Positions 1-6,643 of a stretch of DNA of 9,962 nt are shown here, piece after piece (position 1 is the first letter of the stretch; each line of letters starts with the position of its first letter). Location of the stretch: positions 1 through 9,962 of the forward strand of contig JAPUIC010000031.1 of the NCBI GenBank assembly GCA_027297425.1. Direction: 5' to 3'. Under the pieces are notes generated by a model. It was not told the DNA's origin. It saw only the letters and a program-made list of their open reading frames with translations, and made no database searches. The position numbers were made by a program, and so were the translations under genes. The DNA is from Nitrososphaerota archaeon. Its GTDB lineage: Archaea > Thermoproteota > Nitrososphaeria > Nitrososphaerales > JAPUIC01.

Positions 1-129
1 GTCGATCCCAGCCTTTTCGGCTAATATTGCGGTGGAATAGTCATAACAGGTTACGACAGATATTTTCGTATTGTCCTCCTTCTTTCGCACTAGGTCGGAT
101 ACGGTTATCTTGTCTACAGATGGCAACAT
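1..129 (-). CDS. panB: 3-methyl-2-oxobutanoate hydroxymethyltransferase (ketopantoate hydroxymethyltransferase), N-terminal fragment cut by the window edge
   Basis: Only the first 43 codons are in the window; the gene continues past position 1. Translating the minus strand from the ATG at 129-127 gives a protein with KITVSDLVRKK at residues 7-17 and SVVTCYDYSTA at residues 24-34. These match the PanB N-terminal pattern (ITVxDLxxxK, then a strand ending in TAYDYxxA); here Cys replaces the usual Ala. PanB transfers a hydroxymethyl group from methylene-tetrahydropterin to 2-oxoisovalerate, the committed step toward pantoate. A GAGGT stretch 4 nt before the ATG could be a Shine-Dalgarno site. The upstream gene stops 7 nt away, so this is the third gene of a CoA operon. 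The neighbours, the next two enzymes of the archaeal pathway, support the call. A catalytic domain cannot be checked because it lies outside the window. Confidence 0.85.
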   Translation of the reverse strand, partial: MLPSVDKITVSDLVRKKEDNTKISVVTCYDYSTAILAEKAGID

Positions 130-136
130 ATTGACC

Positions 137-919
137 TCATTGATGATTCTCACCGAGCCGGGTCAATCGAGAAGCAATAGCCTCCAGGATACCGGCCAAA
201 TTCCGTTGGTTATCGAACCTAGACACGAGTGCTTCAAGTTCACTCGCCGGTACCGATTTCAGCTGTTTCGCAATCCTCACCATCCTAGGGAATGCGCGTA
301 CAATATTATCTACGATTGAAATTGATGCAACTTGAGACGTTCGTGATAGTGGATTTAGATCAATAGAGATAACTTGCTTTCCCATCTTGCGCAGTGCAGT
401 TGCCCTATCACCATCTTCAAGAGGAATTAGTGCGACGTCACAGGAAAACAGGCCATCTGGATCGACTCTTCTTCGCTCGCTAGAAATCTCAGAGATTATT
501 CGTGATGCATTACTACCAATACCAAGCACCCGTTTTGCCCCACTCTGTTTCAGCACTCGCTCGATAGCCAATTCCCGCGCTCTAGATCTATAGAATAGAT
601 TCACCTCTATTAGAGAACCAGTAACTTCCGCAAGATTTACAGTCACATTTGCCATTAAGCTAGCCAGATTACCGTTTACTGATATTACTGGCAATTTTGC
701 AAGAAGTAGTGACGCGACGGCAACTTTTTCAGCCTCGATAGCATTTCGCAGTGACCGTTCACCAATGAGGTAATCAAACGCTTCTCCTCGGCCGTGTGCA
801 ATCAAACCGGAGGTAGCAACTATTCCCTGATCAGCCCCATCTATGAGTAACTCACGCATCTTCAAGGATTCATACCTTGGATGCGCTCTCGGAATTGAAA
901 ATTTAGTTTCTTGGACCAA
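137..919 (-). CDS. 4-phosphopantoate--beta-alanine ligase (archaeal phosphopantothenate synthetase)
   Basis: This enzyme joins 4-phosphopantoate and beta-alanine with ATP to make 4'-phosphopantothenate. It replaces bacterial PanC in archaea. The 260-aa product is full length for the family. It shows IPRAHPRYESL at residues 9-19, GLIAHGRGEAFDYLIGE at 38-54, VNGN at 81-84 and the C-terminal DLNPLSRTSQ at 187-196, all family hallmarks. The start is TTG (919-917): an in-frame TGA sits directly before it, no in-frame ATG or GTG precedes IPRAHPR, and TTG leaves only eight residues before that motif. The reading frame overlaps the end of the pantoate kinase gene by 17 nt, which suggests translational coupling. 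panB starts 7 nt after its stop. Naming of this family is inconsistent (it was formerly DUF137), so no symbol is given. Confidence 0.93.
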   Translation of the reverse strand: MVQETKFSIPRAHPRYESLKMRELLIDGADQGIVATSGLIAHGRGEAFDYLIGERSLRNAIEAEKVAVASLLLAKLPVISVNGNLASLMANVTVNLAEVTGSLIEVNLFYRSRARELAIERVLKQSGAKRVLGIGSNASRIISEISSERRRVDPDGLFSCDVALIPLEDGDRATALRKMGKQVISIDLNPLSRTSQVASISIVDNIVRAFPRMVRIAKQLKSVPASELEALVSRFDNQRNLAGILEAIASRLTRLGENHQ

Positions 920-1823
920 TCAGCATTGCGCCTTTGGAACTTACATTACATGATATCAACTGCCCATCTCCTGAGGCCTTCAAGAAAATTCTAGAGAGAT
1001 CTAGGACCTCGTTCTCTCGAACGATTGAAAAGATGGTTTTGCCGAAGAAAGCAATGCCGCAGACATAACCGCTAGCATCAGCAACATCGACTAACCTATT
1101 CATATCATCAGTAAGAAAGCCCAACGATCTACCAAAGTCCCGGGATGCCCGCAATATGCTATCCAAAGACCGTTCTCGAAAGACTAGGTCAAGAAACTGT
1201 TTAGAGGTCTCATTGATCGATTTTCTTATGGTGAGATCTTCCAGTGCGGTTCGAGTTAACATATCGCCGGTGGTAACTGCGACAACCATGGAATCTCTTG
1301 GGGATTCGATCCGCTCTATTTTTCCTATACCGGGCGCGCCAGCTTTTACTCTCAACTCTATCCCCCCCTCGACTTCAGCAATAACAGTTCCAAGGCCGGT
1401 CTTGCATTCTAATTCGACAATATGTGCAAGTTGTGCGACCTTGAGATCCGATAGACCGGTACCTAGCGCATCGTTGAGAGATATAGCCAAGCTCAGTGCC
1501 GCTGCTCCACTGACGCCAAAACCAGACCCCACAGGGACATCTATATTATGAGTGACCTCTACTGAGAATGGGACCTTAACAATTTCTTGAAATTTTGATA
1601 TCACACGTTCAGATACAAAAGGAGTGCCGGAAGAGGTAAATCTTGATTTTAACTTAATATCAGAATGAGGCCGCGTAGAGTGAGTAACGTTGACATCAGT
1701 TTTAACGCCACTTGAAAGAGAGACACCTGCGCCTATTGACCCTATTCTTAGAGGGTCTTCTATGCCGTTGCAGATCCGGAAGACACCCGTAATATGAGAT
1801 GGTGAATATGCAGAGCTCCTCAA
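903..1823 (-). CDS. Pantoate kinase (GHMP kinase superfamily)
   Basis: Archaeal pantoate kinase phosphorylates pantoate to 4-phosphopantoate, the substrate of the next gene's product. The 306-aa protein begins AYSPSHITGVF (residues 5-15), matching the family's AxaPgHITGxF opening. The GHMP ATP-binding loop PVGSGFGVSGAAAL is at residues 97-110, followed by HIVELECKTGLGTV at 134-147 and a Gly-Gly pair at 153-154. The start codon is TTG (1823-1821). No ATG or GTG lies in frame nearby, and the start cannot move downstream without losing the conserved opening. An AT-rich TATA-like stretch (1846-1854) lies 23-31 nt upstream, so the mRNA may be leaderless. It is the first gene of the cluster, divergent from the AbrB-PhoU gene. 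Mevalonate kinase and similar GHMP enzymes are less likely given the ligase immediately downstream. Confidence 0.92.
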   Translation of the reverse strand: MRSSAYSPSHITGVFRICNGIEDPLRIGSIGAGVSLSSGVKTDVNVTHSTRPHSDIKLKSRFTSSGTPFVSERVISKFQEIVKVPFSVEVTHNIDVPVGSGFGVSGAAALSLAISLNDALGTGLSDLKVAQLAHIVELECKTGLGTVIAEVEGGIELRVKAGAPGIGKIERIESPRDSMVVAVTTGDMLTRTALEDLTIRKSINETSKQFLDLVFRERSLDSILRASRDFGRSLGFLTDDMNRLVDVADASGYVCGIAFFGKTIFSIVRENEVLDLSRIFLKASGDGQLISCNVSSKGAMLIGPRN

Positions 1824-1845
1824 TGGGATATATATATGGAGAGGG

Positions 1846-1854
1846 TTTTTATTA
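1846..1854 (-). promoter_or_regulatory. TATA-like box for the CoA cluster
   Basis: On the minus strand this reads TAATAAAAA, 23-31 nt before the TTG of pantoate kinase, as expected for a leaderless archaeal transcript. A run of five AT repeats (1828-1837) lies nearer the start and could be an alternative box if transcription began inside the gene, but that is less likely. Inferred from position and base composition only. Confidence 0.45.
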
Positions 1855-1861
1855 GACCTAT

Positions 1862-1870
1862 CTTATAATA
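1862..1870 (+). promoter_or_regulatory. TATA-like box for the AbrB-PhoU gene
   Basis: CTTATAATA lies 29-37 nt before the ATG at 1899. This fits an archaeal TATA box with transcription starting within about 10 nt of the start codon. It is followed directly by a perfect palindrome (1874-1885). The whole divergent spacer is only 75 nt, so the promoters of the two genes probably interact sterically. Confidence 0.5.
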
Positions 1871-1873
1871 CTA

Positions 1874-1885
1874 TATAGATCTATA
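1874..1885. promoter_or_regulatory. 12-nt perfect palindrome, candidate operator
   Basis: TATAGATCTATA is its own reverse complement. It sits between the TATA-like box (1862-1870) and the ATG at 1899 of a gene whose product has a DNA-binding AbrB-like N-terminus. Binding there would block transcription initiation, so autoregulation is a reasonable guess. AT-rich promoter DNA readily yields short palindromes by chance, so this remains a candidate. Confidence 0.3.
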
Positions 1886-1898
1886 GAGAGTAACGGGT

Positions 1899-2897
1899 AT
1901 GGAGGTTCGTAAAGTGCAAGAAATGGGGGGCGGTACTCTACTCGTATCACTTCCGAAAGCTTGGGCAAGGGCTAACAAGATTGCGAAGGGTTCATCAGTA
2001 ACGATAGATGTTAAAGGAGAGGACTTTCTCGCAATATACCCTTTTCAGAAAGACGAAGATGTCAAAGATGTGCAAATTCAGTATGACTCTACCTCATCTA
2101 AATCCATCACTAATCAAATCACGGGGGCCTATCTCTTAGGATTTGATATTGTTAAGGTATGGAGTAAGAATAAGATAGAATATAGTGATCGTGAAAGCAT
2201 CACGAAGATAGTAAAACAGTTATCTGGTTTAGAAACCATCGAGGAAGATGAAGCATCCATAACGCTTCAGTTCATTATTCGCCCTGCAGCACTCGATCCA
2301 AGTAAAATGTTTCGAAGAATGCACGTTATTTCGAAAAACATGATCGAGGATGGCTTAACTGCGTTGCGAGATCATGATGAACGGCTCGCCAGTCTGATTG
2401 TAGATAGAGACGAAGAGATGAATAGGCTCTACTTCTTACTAGTCAGGATAATTAGGAGTGCTAGTCAAGATCCTAAACTCGCCGCTGATTATAAGCTCAA
2501 TTCGATCGACTGTCTCGATTATCGAGTAGCGGCAAATATTCTCGAAGCAATCGGGGATGATGCTGTAGATCTCGCAGAAAGCGTCTCCCATCTAATGAAG
2601 CATCCTTTAACATCAAAGCAATCAGAGATGCTGAAAAATCTGGTCGTGCTTATTTGCTCGTCACAAGAAAAAGCAGTAGAAGTCTTCCTATCAAAGAGGA
2701 CGGAAGGTGTCGTTGAGGTAATAAGATACTTCAACGAAATAGAGACTTTGCTAAAAAATGTGGAAGTAGAGTTTTTACTAAGGTTATCTGAAGAACTCTC
2801 CACATTCTCACGGTTTCTATCGTCTATCAGAAAGATATCCAAGGCTCATATTGATATCACAGATCTTGTATCCCCCGCTTATCCGATGGTCAAGTGA
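1899..2897 (+). CDS. AbrB/SpoVT-domain PhoU-like regulator
   Basis: The 332-aa product has two parts. Residues 1-48 match the SpoVT/AbrB swapped-hairpin domain seen at the front of archaeal PhoU-like proteins (MEVRKVQEMGGGTLLVSLPK, then a basic segment and KGSSVTIDV). Residues from about 135 to 320 are helical and PhoU-like. They contain DRDEEMNRLYFLLVR at 169-183 and LEAIGDDAVDLAES at 215-228, resembling the ExxxD metal-binding helix of PhoU repeats. Such proteins are usually described as phosphate-uptake or phosphate-signalling regulators, and the AbrB domain suggests direct DNA binding. No pst transporter, phoR or phosphatase gene lies in this window, so the regulated process is not shown. 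The ATG start gives the family's typical N-terminus. The stop is followed 44 nt later by pyrG, which has its own TATA-like box. Confidence 0.85.
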   Translation: MEVRKVQEMGGGTLLVSLPKAWARANKIAKGSSVTIDVKGEDFLAIYPFQKDEDVKDVQIQYDSTSSKSITNQITGAYLLGFDIVKVWSKNKIEYSDRESITKIVKQLSGLETIEEDEASITLQFIIRPAALDPSKMFRRMHVISKNMIEDGLTALRDHDERLASLIVDRDEEMNRLYFLLVRIIRSASQDPKLAADYKLNSIDCLDYRVAANILEAIGDDAVDLAESVSHLMKHPLTSKQSEMLKNLVVLICSSQEKAVEVFLSKRTEGVVEVIRYFNEIETLLKNVEVEFLLRLSEELSTFSRFLSSIRKISKAHIDITDLVSPAYPMVK

Positions 2898-2912
2898 TTA
2901 TACCCAGCAAAA

Positions 2913-2920
2913 GTTAAAAT
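2913..2920 (+). promoter_or_regulatory. TATA-like box for pyrG
   Basis: GTTAAAAT lies 22-29 nt upstream of the GTG at 2942, the spacing expected for a leaderless archaeal mRNA. It sits in the 44-nt gap after the AbrB-PhoU gene, so pyrG can probably be transcribed separately from it. Confidence 0.4.
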
Positions 2921-2941
2921 CGACTGGCAACTAGCTCTGAT

Positions 2942-4597
2942 GTGCAAGCGCACATTCAGAAGAAAAAAAGGAATAGTCCGGCGCCAAAGTATATCTTCAT
3001 CACCGGCGGGGTGATGTCTGGGCTCGGTAAGGGAGTCACATCTGCCTCTCTTGCGAAATTGTTGATGCTTGCTGGATTTACGGTTATTTGTGCTAAGATA
3101 GACCCGTATCTTAATGTGGATGCAGGAACCATGAACCCCGTTACCCACGGCGAGGTTTTCGTAACTGATGATGGAGGAGAGATGGATATGGATCTAGGAA
3201 CATATGAACGATTTCTTGACAAGGGCCTTTCTCAAGAACATAATATTACAACCGGACAGATCTATTCAGCGGTAATAAAAGCAGAGAGGAAGGGCAAATA
3301 TCTGGGCGATTGTGTTCAGATAATTCCGCACATCACAGACGAAATAATAAAGCGGATAAGGAATCTTCATGAGTCTGTCAGGCCCGACATAGTTCTTGTA
3401 GAACTAGGCGGTACAGTTGGTGATATTGAAGGGCTCCCTTTTCTTGAAGCGTTCAGGCAGATCAAATTCGAGGATGGGGATAATCAAAGCCTCTTTGTTC
3501 ATGTCACCCTGATTCCTCAAATAGGTGACGTAGGAGAACAGAAGACGAAGCCAACCCAACATAGCGTTCAAGAGTTACGAAGGATAGGAATTCAGCCGGA
3601 TATTATCATCGCAAGATCGGAGACAGAGGTAACTGAATCAGTAAAGAAGAAGATTTCCTTGTTCACCAATGTAGATTGGAGAAATGTTATCTCTAATCCT
3701 GATGTTGAAAGTATCTATAATGTACCAGAAGTCTTAGGAAACCAGGGAATTGTTCAGAGGGTAACCCAGATTTTAGAATTGCGTAAATCAACTATTCGGT
3801 GGGGGTCATGGCCTACCATATCCTCGAGTTTCGTTAATGCCACTAAGGAGTTGAGGATTGGAATGGTCGGTAAGTATGTTAGTTTAGCCGACAGTTATGT
3901 AAGCGTCAACCACGCACTTGCGCATGCATCAGCATATCTTGGCTATAGGATAAAGTTGGAGTTGTTGGATGCGGAGAAGTTCGAGTCAGAACCTAAACTT
4001 CTAGATACGCTATCTAACTACAACGGAATTGTAGTTCCGGGGGGCTTCGGACTAAGGGCAGCAGAAGGCATTATTCGAGTTGCCAATCATGCAAGAATCA
4101 AGCGCATTCCATTTTTAGGATTATGTTTTGGGTTCCAACTAGCAGTAATTTCTTTTGCCCGGAACGTCTGCGGATTAAGGGAAGCAAATTCTACAGAATT
4201 AGATGCGGCAGTAAAGCATCCGGTCGTGGATCTAATGCCTGATCAAAAGGGCATCGATAAACTTGGAGCTACTATGAACCTTGGTGGCCATAATATCAAT
4301 ATTGTAGAGAAGACATTTGCATATAGCATGTATGGGAAGAAGAAGATTAGACAAAGACACAGACATAGATATGAAATAAATTCAAATTATTGGGATATCT
4401 TAAGGTCAAAGGGGTTAATATTATCTGGATTCTCCGAAGATGGGAAGAAGGTGGAGATAATCGAGCTAGATAATCACGCCTTCTACTTAGCCACGCAATA
4501 CCATCCAGAGTTCCTGAGCCGCCCTGGGAAGCCAGAGCCATCGTTCCTAGCATTTGTCAAAAGCTCAATTTCGAATGCAGGCTCGAGAGACGCTTGA
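2942..4597 (+). CDS. pyrG: CTP synthase (glutamine-hydrolysing)
   Basis: CTP synthase aminates UTP to CTP using ATP and glutamine. The 551-aa protein has both domains. The synthetase part (about 16-290) has KYIFITGGVMSGLGKG at 16-31, KIDPYLNVDAGTMNP at 52-66, ELGGTVGDIEG at 154-164 and KTKPTQHSVQELR at 201-213. The class I glutaminase part (about 305-545) has GGFG at 367-370, GLCFGFQ at 393-399 with nucleophile Cys395, RHRHRYE at 472-478, and YHPEF at 520-524 with His521 and Glu523. The only usable in-frame start is GTG at 2942: an in-frame TAA lies at 2915, and GTG gives 15 residues before the conserved start of the fold. An out-of-frame ATG overlaps this GTG (see findings). The lid motif usually written TMRLG reads TMNLG at 444-448. 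The next gene, lsm, is 49 nt downstream. Confidence 0.97.
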   Translation: MQAHIQKKKRNSPAPKYIFITGGVMSGLGKGVTSASLAKLLMLAGFTVICAKIDPYLNVDAGTMNPVTHGEVFVTDDGGEMDMDLGTYERFLDKGLSQEHNITTGQIYSAVIKAERKGKYLGDCVQIIPHITDEIIKRIRNLHESVRPDIVLVELGGTVGDIEGLPFLEAFRQIKFEDGDNQSLFVHVTLIPQIGDVGEQKTKPTQHSVQELRRIGIQPDIIIARSETEVTESVKKKISLFTNVDWRNVISNPDVESIYNVPEVLGNQGIVQRVTQILELRKSTIRWGSWPTISSSFVNATKELRIGMVGKYVSLADSYVSVNHALAHASAYLGYRIKLELLDAEKFESEPKLLDTLSNYNGIVVPGGFGLRAAEGIIRVANHARIKRIPFLGLCFGFQLAVISFARNVCGLREANSTELDAAVKHPVVDLMPDQKGIDKLGATMNLGGHNINIVEKTFAYSMYGKKKIRQRHRHRYEINSNYWDILRSKGLILSGFSEDGKKVEIIELDNHAFYLATQYHPEFLSRPGKPEPSFLAFVKSSISNAGSRDA

Positions 4598-4609
4598 TTT
4601 ACTCATAAG

Positions 4610-4619
4610 GCTTTTATCT
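4610..4619 (+). promoter_or_regulatory. TATA-like box for the LSm gene
   Basis: GCTTTTATCT lies 28-37 nt before the ATG at 4647, immediately after the pyrG stop. The LSm gene is therefore likely to have its own promoter rather than depend only on pyrG read-through. Confidence 0.45.
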
Positions 4620-4646
4620 GTGTTAGTAATCGAGGTTCTCCAATAA

Positions 4647-4889
4647 ATGTCCTCACAGACAAAAAGACCATTGAACATACTACAAAATTTAGTTGGCAAG
4701 CGAGTGACGGTCAGGTTGAAGACCGATGTCGAGTACAAAGGGGAGATGGACAATGTGGATGCATTCATGAATGTTATATTATCAGATGCAGAAGAGTTCA
4801 CGGGTAAAGAGCATGCTACGAAGTACGGGAAGGTCATAGTCAGAGGAGATAACGTTCTCTTTATCCAGATAGCAGACGATATACTATAA
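4647..4889 (+). CDS. Archaeal Sm-like (LSm) RNA-binding protein
   Basis: This 80-aa protein is the usual size of an archaeal SmAP/LSm. Such proteins form heptameric (sometimes hexameric) rings that bind U-rich or A-rich RNA. The Sm1 motif spans about residues 19-50 and contains DAFMN at 38-42, the loop that contacts RNA bases. The Sm2 motif GKVIVRGDNVLFI spans 61-73 and includes the characteristic (I/V)RG step. In many archaea lsm is followed by the ribosomal L37e gene; here it is not, since the next gene is pdxT on the other strand. The ATG start lies just ahead of the family's N-terminal helix (KRPLNILQNLVGK). The identity is secure; the RNA partners cannot be read from the sequence. Confidence 0.95.
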   Translation: MSSQTKRPLNILQNLVGKRVTVRLKTDVEYKGEMDNVDAFMNVILSDAEEFTGKEHATKYGKVIVRGDNVLFIQIADDIL

Positions 4890-4942
4890 GCAACAGCCAG
4901 ATCGTTCTTCAAACAAACTACTGCAGGGGCACAGTTCTGCTA

Positions 4943-4964
4943 TAGGTTTCTGTAACAGAGCCTA
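4943..4964. terminator. Hairpin in the convergent lsm/pdxT gap, possible terminator
   Basis: TAGG (4943-4946) pairs with CCTA (4961-4964), and TCTG (4949-4952) pairs with CAGA (4956-4959) around a 3-nt loop. One bulged base and a possible T-G pair lie between the two stems. The hairpin spans the end of pdxT, including its stop codon at 4964-4962, and lies 53 nt after the lsm stop. No strong T-run follows on either strand, so its role as a terminator is uncertain. Confidence 0.3.
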
Positions 4965-5570
4965 GTTCTGCTCAGTAATCGACTTCAGAAAAAATTCATG
5001 CAGACGAATATCATTGGTCAACTCTGGATGAAAGGACGTCCCAATGATCTTACCTTGCCTTACACAAACGATCGTCGCACCCAGTTTAGCCAGAACCTCT
5101 ACTTTTGGACCAATCTCCTTCACGGATGGTGCCCGGATAAAGACGCCCCTAAATGGCTCCGTACCTAGGGCAGGTATAGATAGGTCTGTTTCGAATGAAT
5201 TACCCTGGTGGCCATAAGAATTTCTCTCTACCACCACGTCAAGATTTCCTAGTAAGCTCTGTTTTGACTCTCCGACAACCTTGTCGTAGGTCCGCTTAGA
5301 TAGCATAATGAGTCCGGCACATGTGCCCATAACTGGCATGCCCTCATTGATCTTGGCTTTCATCCGTTGGAAAGTTCCATTCGTGCTGGAAAGGCCACCT
5401 ATCACGGTACTCTCACCACCGGGGATCAACAAGCCGTCAATATTGTCGAGGTCAGCTGCCTTCATAATGATACCAACCTTTCCGTTTATCGAACTCTGCT
5501 GGAAAGTTCGCTTCATAGCGTCAATATGTTCCTCAAGATCCCCTTGGAACCCAGATATTCCGACAGTTAT
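4962..5570 (-). CDS. pdxT: Pyridoxal 5'-phosphate synthase glutaminase subunit; start codon unclear
   Basis: PdxT hydrolyses glutamine and channels ammonia to PdxS. The first ATG in frame (5516-5514) is too late: it gives 184 aa and removes the family's N-terminal strand. Upstream codons remain open and encode TVGISGFQGDLEEH, which matches the conserved opening of PdxT (I-G-V-x-x-x-Q-G-D-x-x-E-H). No ATG, GTG or TTG lies in that stretch. The coordinates given assume ATA at 5570-5568, which reproduces the usual N-terminal length (202 aa); ACG at 5576-5574 is the other candidate. Counted from ATA, PGGES is at 50-54, the nucleophile is Cys84 in GTCAG, and the His181/Glu183 pair is in SFHPE, so the glutaminase triad is complete. 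It begins a few bases after the pdxS stop, so the two are co-transcribed. Confidence 0.93.
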   Translation of the reverse strand: MTVGISGFQGDLEEHIDAMKRTFQQSSINGKVGIIMKAADLDNIDGLLIPGGESTVIGGLSSTNGTFQRMKAKINEGMPVMGTCAGLIMLSKRTYDKVVGESKQSLLGNLDVVVERNSYGHQGNSFETDLSIPALGTEPFRGVFIRAPSVKEIGPKVEVLAKLGATIVCVRQGKIIGTSFHPELTNDIRLHEFFLKSITEQN

Positions 5571-5575
5571 TGTCG

Positions 5576-6544
5576 TTAAGCGTCTCCACCTCTATCCTGC
5601 ATTCTATACTCCAAAGTTGAAATATCCAGTCCAAGCATTGATTTCTTCTCGTCAACCATCTTCTGGGCTTCTGAAACTACCTTGGCATCGTCATAGAAAG
5701 TAGTAGCGAGGACGATGGCTCGAGCCCTCTGTATCGGATCCTCTGCCTTATAGATCCCCGATCCTACAAAGATCCCATCACAGCCAATGGATATCATGTT
5801 TGCAGCATCTGCGGGGGTTGCGATCCCACCCGCTGCAAAGTTAACCACAGGTAATCGTCCGAGACGTCCAACTTCTAAAACCAAGTCGTACGAGACTCTC
5901 AATCCTCTAGCGATCTTGATCAGTTCCTGGTCATTGCCACTCTGGAAGTGTACCTTTATCGCAGAGATCTCGTTATCCAAGATCTTAAAATGCTTAATCG
6001 CTTCGGCAACATTTCCGGTTCCTGGCTCGCCTTTTGTCCTAATCATGGATGCTCCCTCTTCAATTCTTCGTAGAGCTTCACCCAAATTTTTTGCACCGTT
6101 CACAAATGGGGTAGTAAAGTCCCATTTCCAAACATGTCGACTCTCGTCGGCGGGAGTTAGCACTTCAGATTCATCCACCATATCTACTCCAGTATCCTGT
6201 AACACTCTGGCTTCGTACGTGTGTCCGATTCTACACTTTGCCATCACGGGAATGGTTACATGATCCAAAATTGATTCTATTACCTTCAGACTAGCAGTTC
6301 TCGCTACACCCCCAGCCTTACGGACATCATATGGTAGCTTATCTAGAACCATAACAGACACTGCGCCTCCTTCTTCCGCGATCTGTGCCTGTTCGACGTT
6401 TGTTACATCCATTATCACCCCATGCTTCTGCATGTGGGCGAATCCCCTCTTGACTAAAGTACTCCCTTTCAAAAGTTCATAGTCATCTTTGGTTTCTGCC
6501 TTAGTGCCTACAGGGTTTGATATCGAACCAACTAATGATATCAT
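5576..6544 (-). CDS. pdxS: Pyridoxal 5'-phosphate synthase subunit PdxS
   Basis: PdxS builds pyridoxal 5'-phosphate from ribose 5-phosphate, glyceraldehyde 3-phosphate and ammonia supplied by PdxT. The complex is a double ring of twelve PdxS subunits decorated with PdxT. Catalytic residues are visible: Asp46 in GVIMDV, Lys103 in VMAKCRIGH and Lys171 in RTKGEPGTGN. All are offset by 22 from Bacillus subtilis PdxS (Asp24, Lys81, Lys149). The phosphate-binding stretch AAGGIATPADAA is at 237-248 and the C-terminus RMQDRGGDA resembles the usual RMQERG ending. The 322-aa length exceeds the bacterial ~294 because of an N-terminal extension of about 22 residues, which is poorly conserved. The ATG start has a good TATA-like box upstream. 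pdxT follows within a few bases. Confidence 0.97.
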   Translation of the reverse strand: MISLVGSISNPVGTKAETKDDYELLKGSTLVKRGFAHMQKHGVIMDVTNVEQAQIAEEGGAVSVMVLDKLPYDVRKAGGVARTASLKVIESILDHVTIPVMAKCRIGHTYEARVLQDTGVDMVDESEVLTPADESRHVWKWDFTTPFVNGAKNLGEALRRIEEGASMIRTKGEPGTGNVAEAIKHFKILDNEISAIKVHFQSGNDQELIKIARGLRVSYDLVLEVGRLGRLPVVNFAAGGIATPADAANMISIGCDGIFVGSGIYKAEDPIQRARAIVLATTFYDDAKVVSEAQKMVDEKKSMLGLDISTLEYRMQDRGGDA

Positions 6545-6574
6545 GATCTATCTTAGTCTTAATTAAAAATGGGA

Positions 6575-6583
6575 CTATTTATA
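6575..6583 (-). promoter_or_regulatory. TATA box for pdxS-pdxT
   Basis: On the minus strand this reads TATAAATAG, one of the closest matches to an archaeal TATA box in the window, 31-39 nt upstream of the pdxS ATG. That spacing predicts a leader of roughly 10 nt. It shares a 99-nt divergent spacer with the deacetylase-family gene. Confidence 0.6.
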
Positions 6584-6610
6584 CACTGTTTCAGCATATT
6601 TCATCTGTAA

Positions 6611-6619
6611 GATTTAATT
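6611..6619 (+). promoter_or_regulatory. TATA-like box for the deacetylase-family gene
   Basis: GATTTAATT lies 25-33 nt upstream of the TTG at 6644, which fits a leaderless transcript. It supports TTG as the true start, since an in-frame TAA (6638-6640) excludes starts further upstream. Confidence 0.4.
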
Positions 6620-6643
6620 CCATTGAGAACTTCAGGATAAGAG

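Noticed and set aside
1156..1551. A 131-codon plus-strand frame opposite pantoate kinase.
   Set aside because: Low-complexity Ser/Pro/Thr-rich translation typical of an antisense shadow, and the minus-strand gene has full family motifs.
4565..4912. A 115-codon open frame on the minus strand opposite the LSm gene.
   Set aside because: It lies antisense to a gene with clear family motifs, its composition is that of a shadow frame, and it has no promoter or conserved motif.
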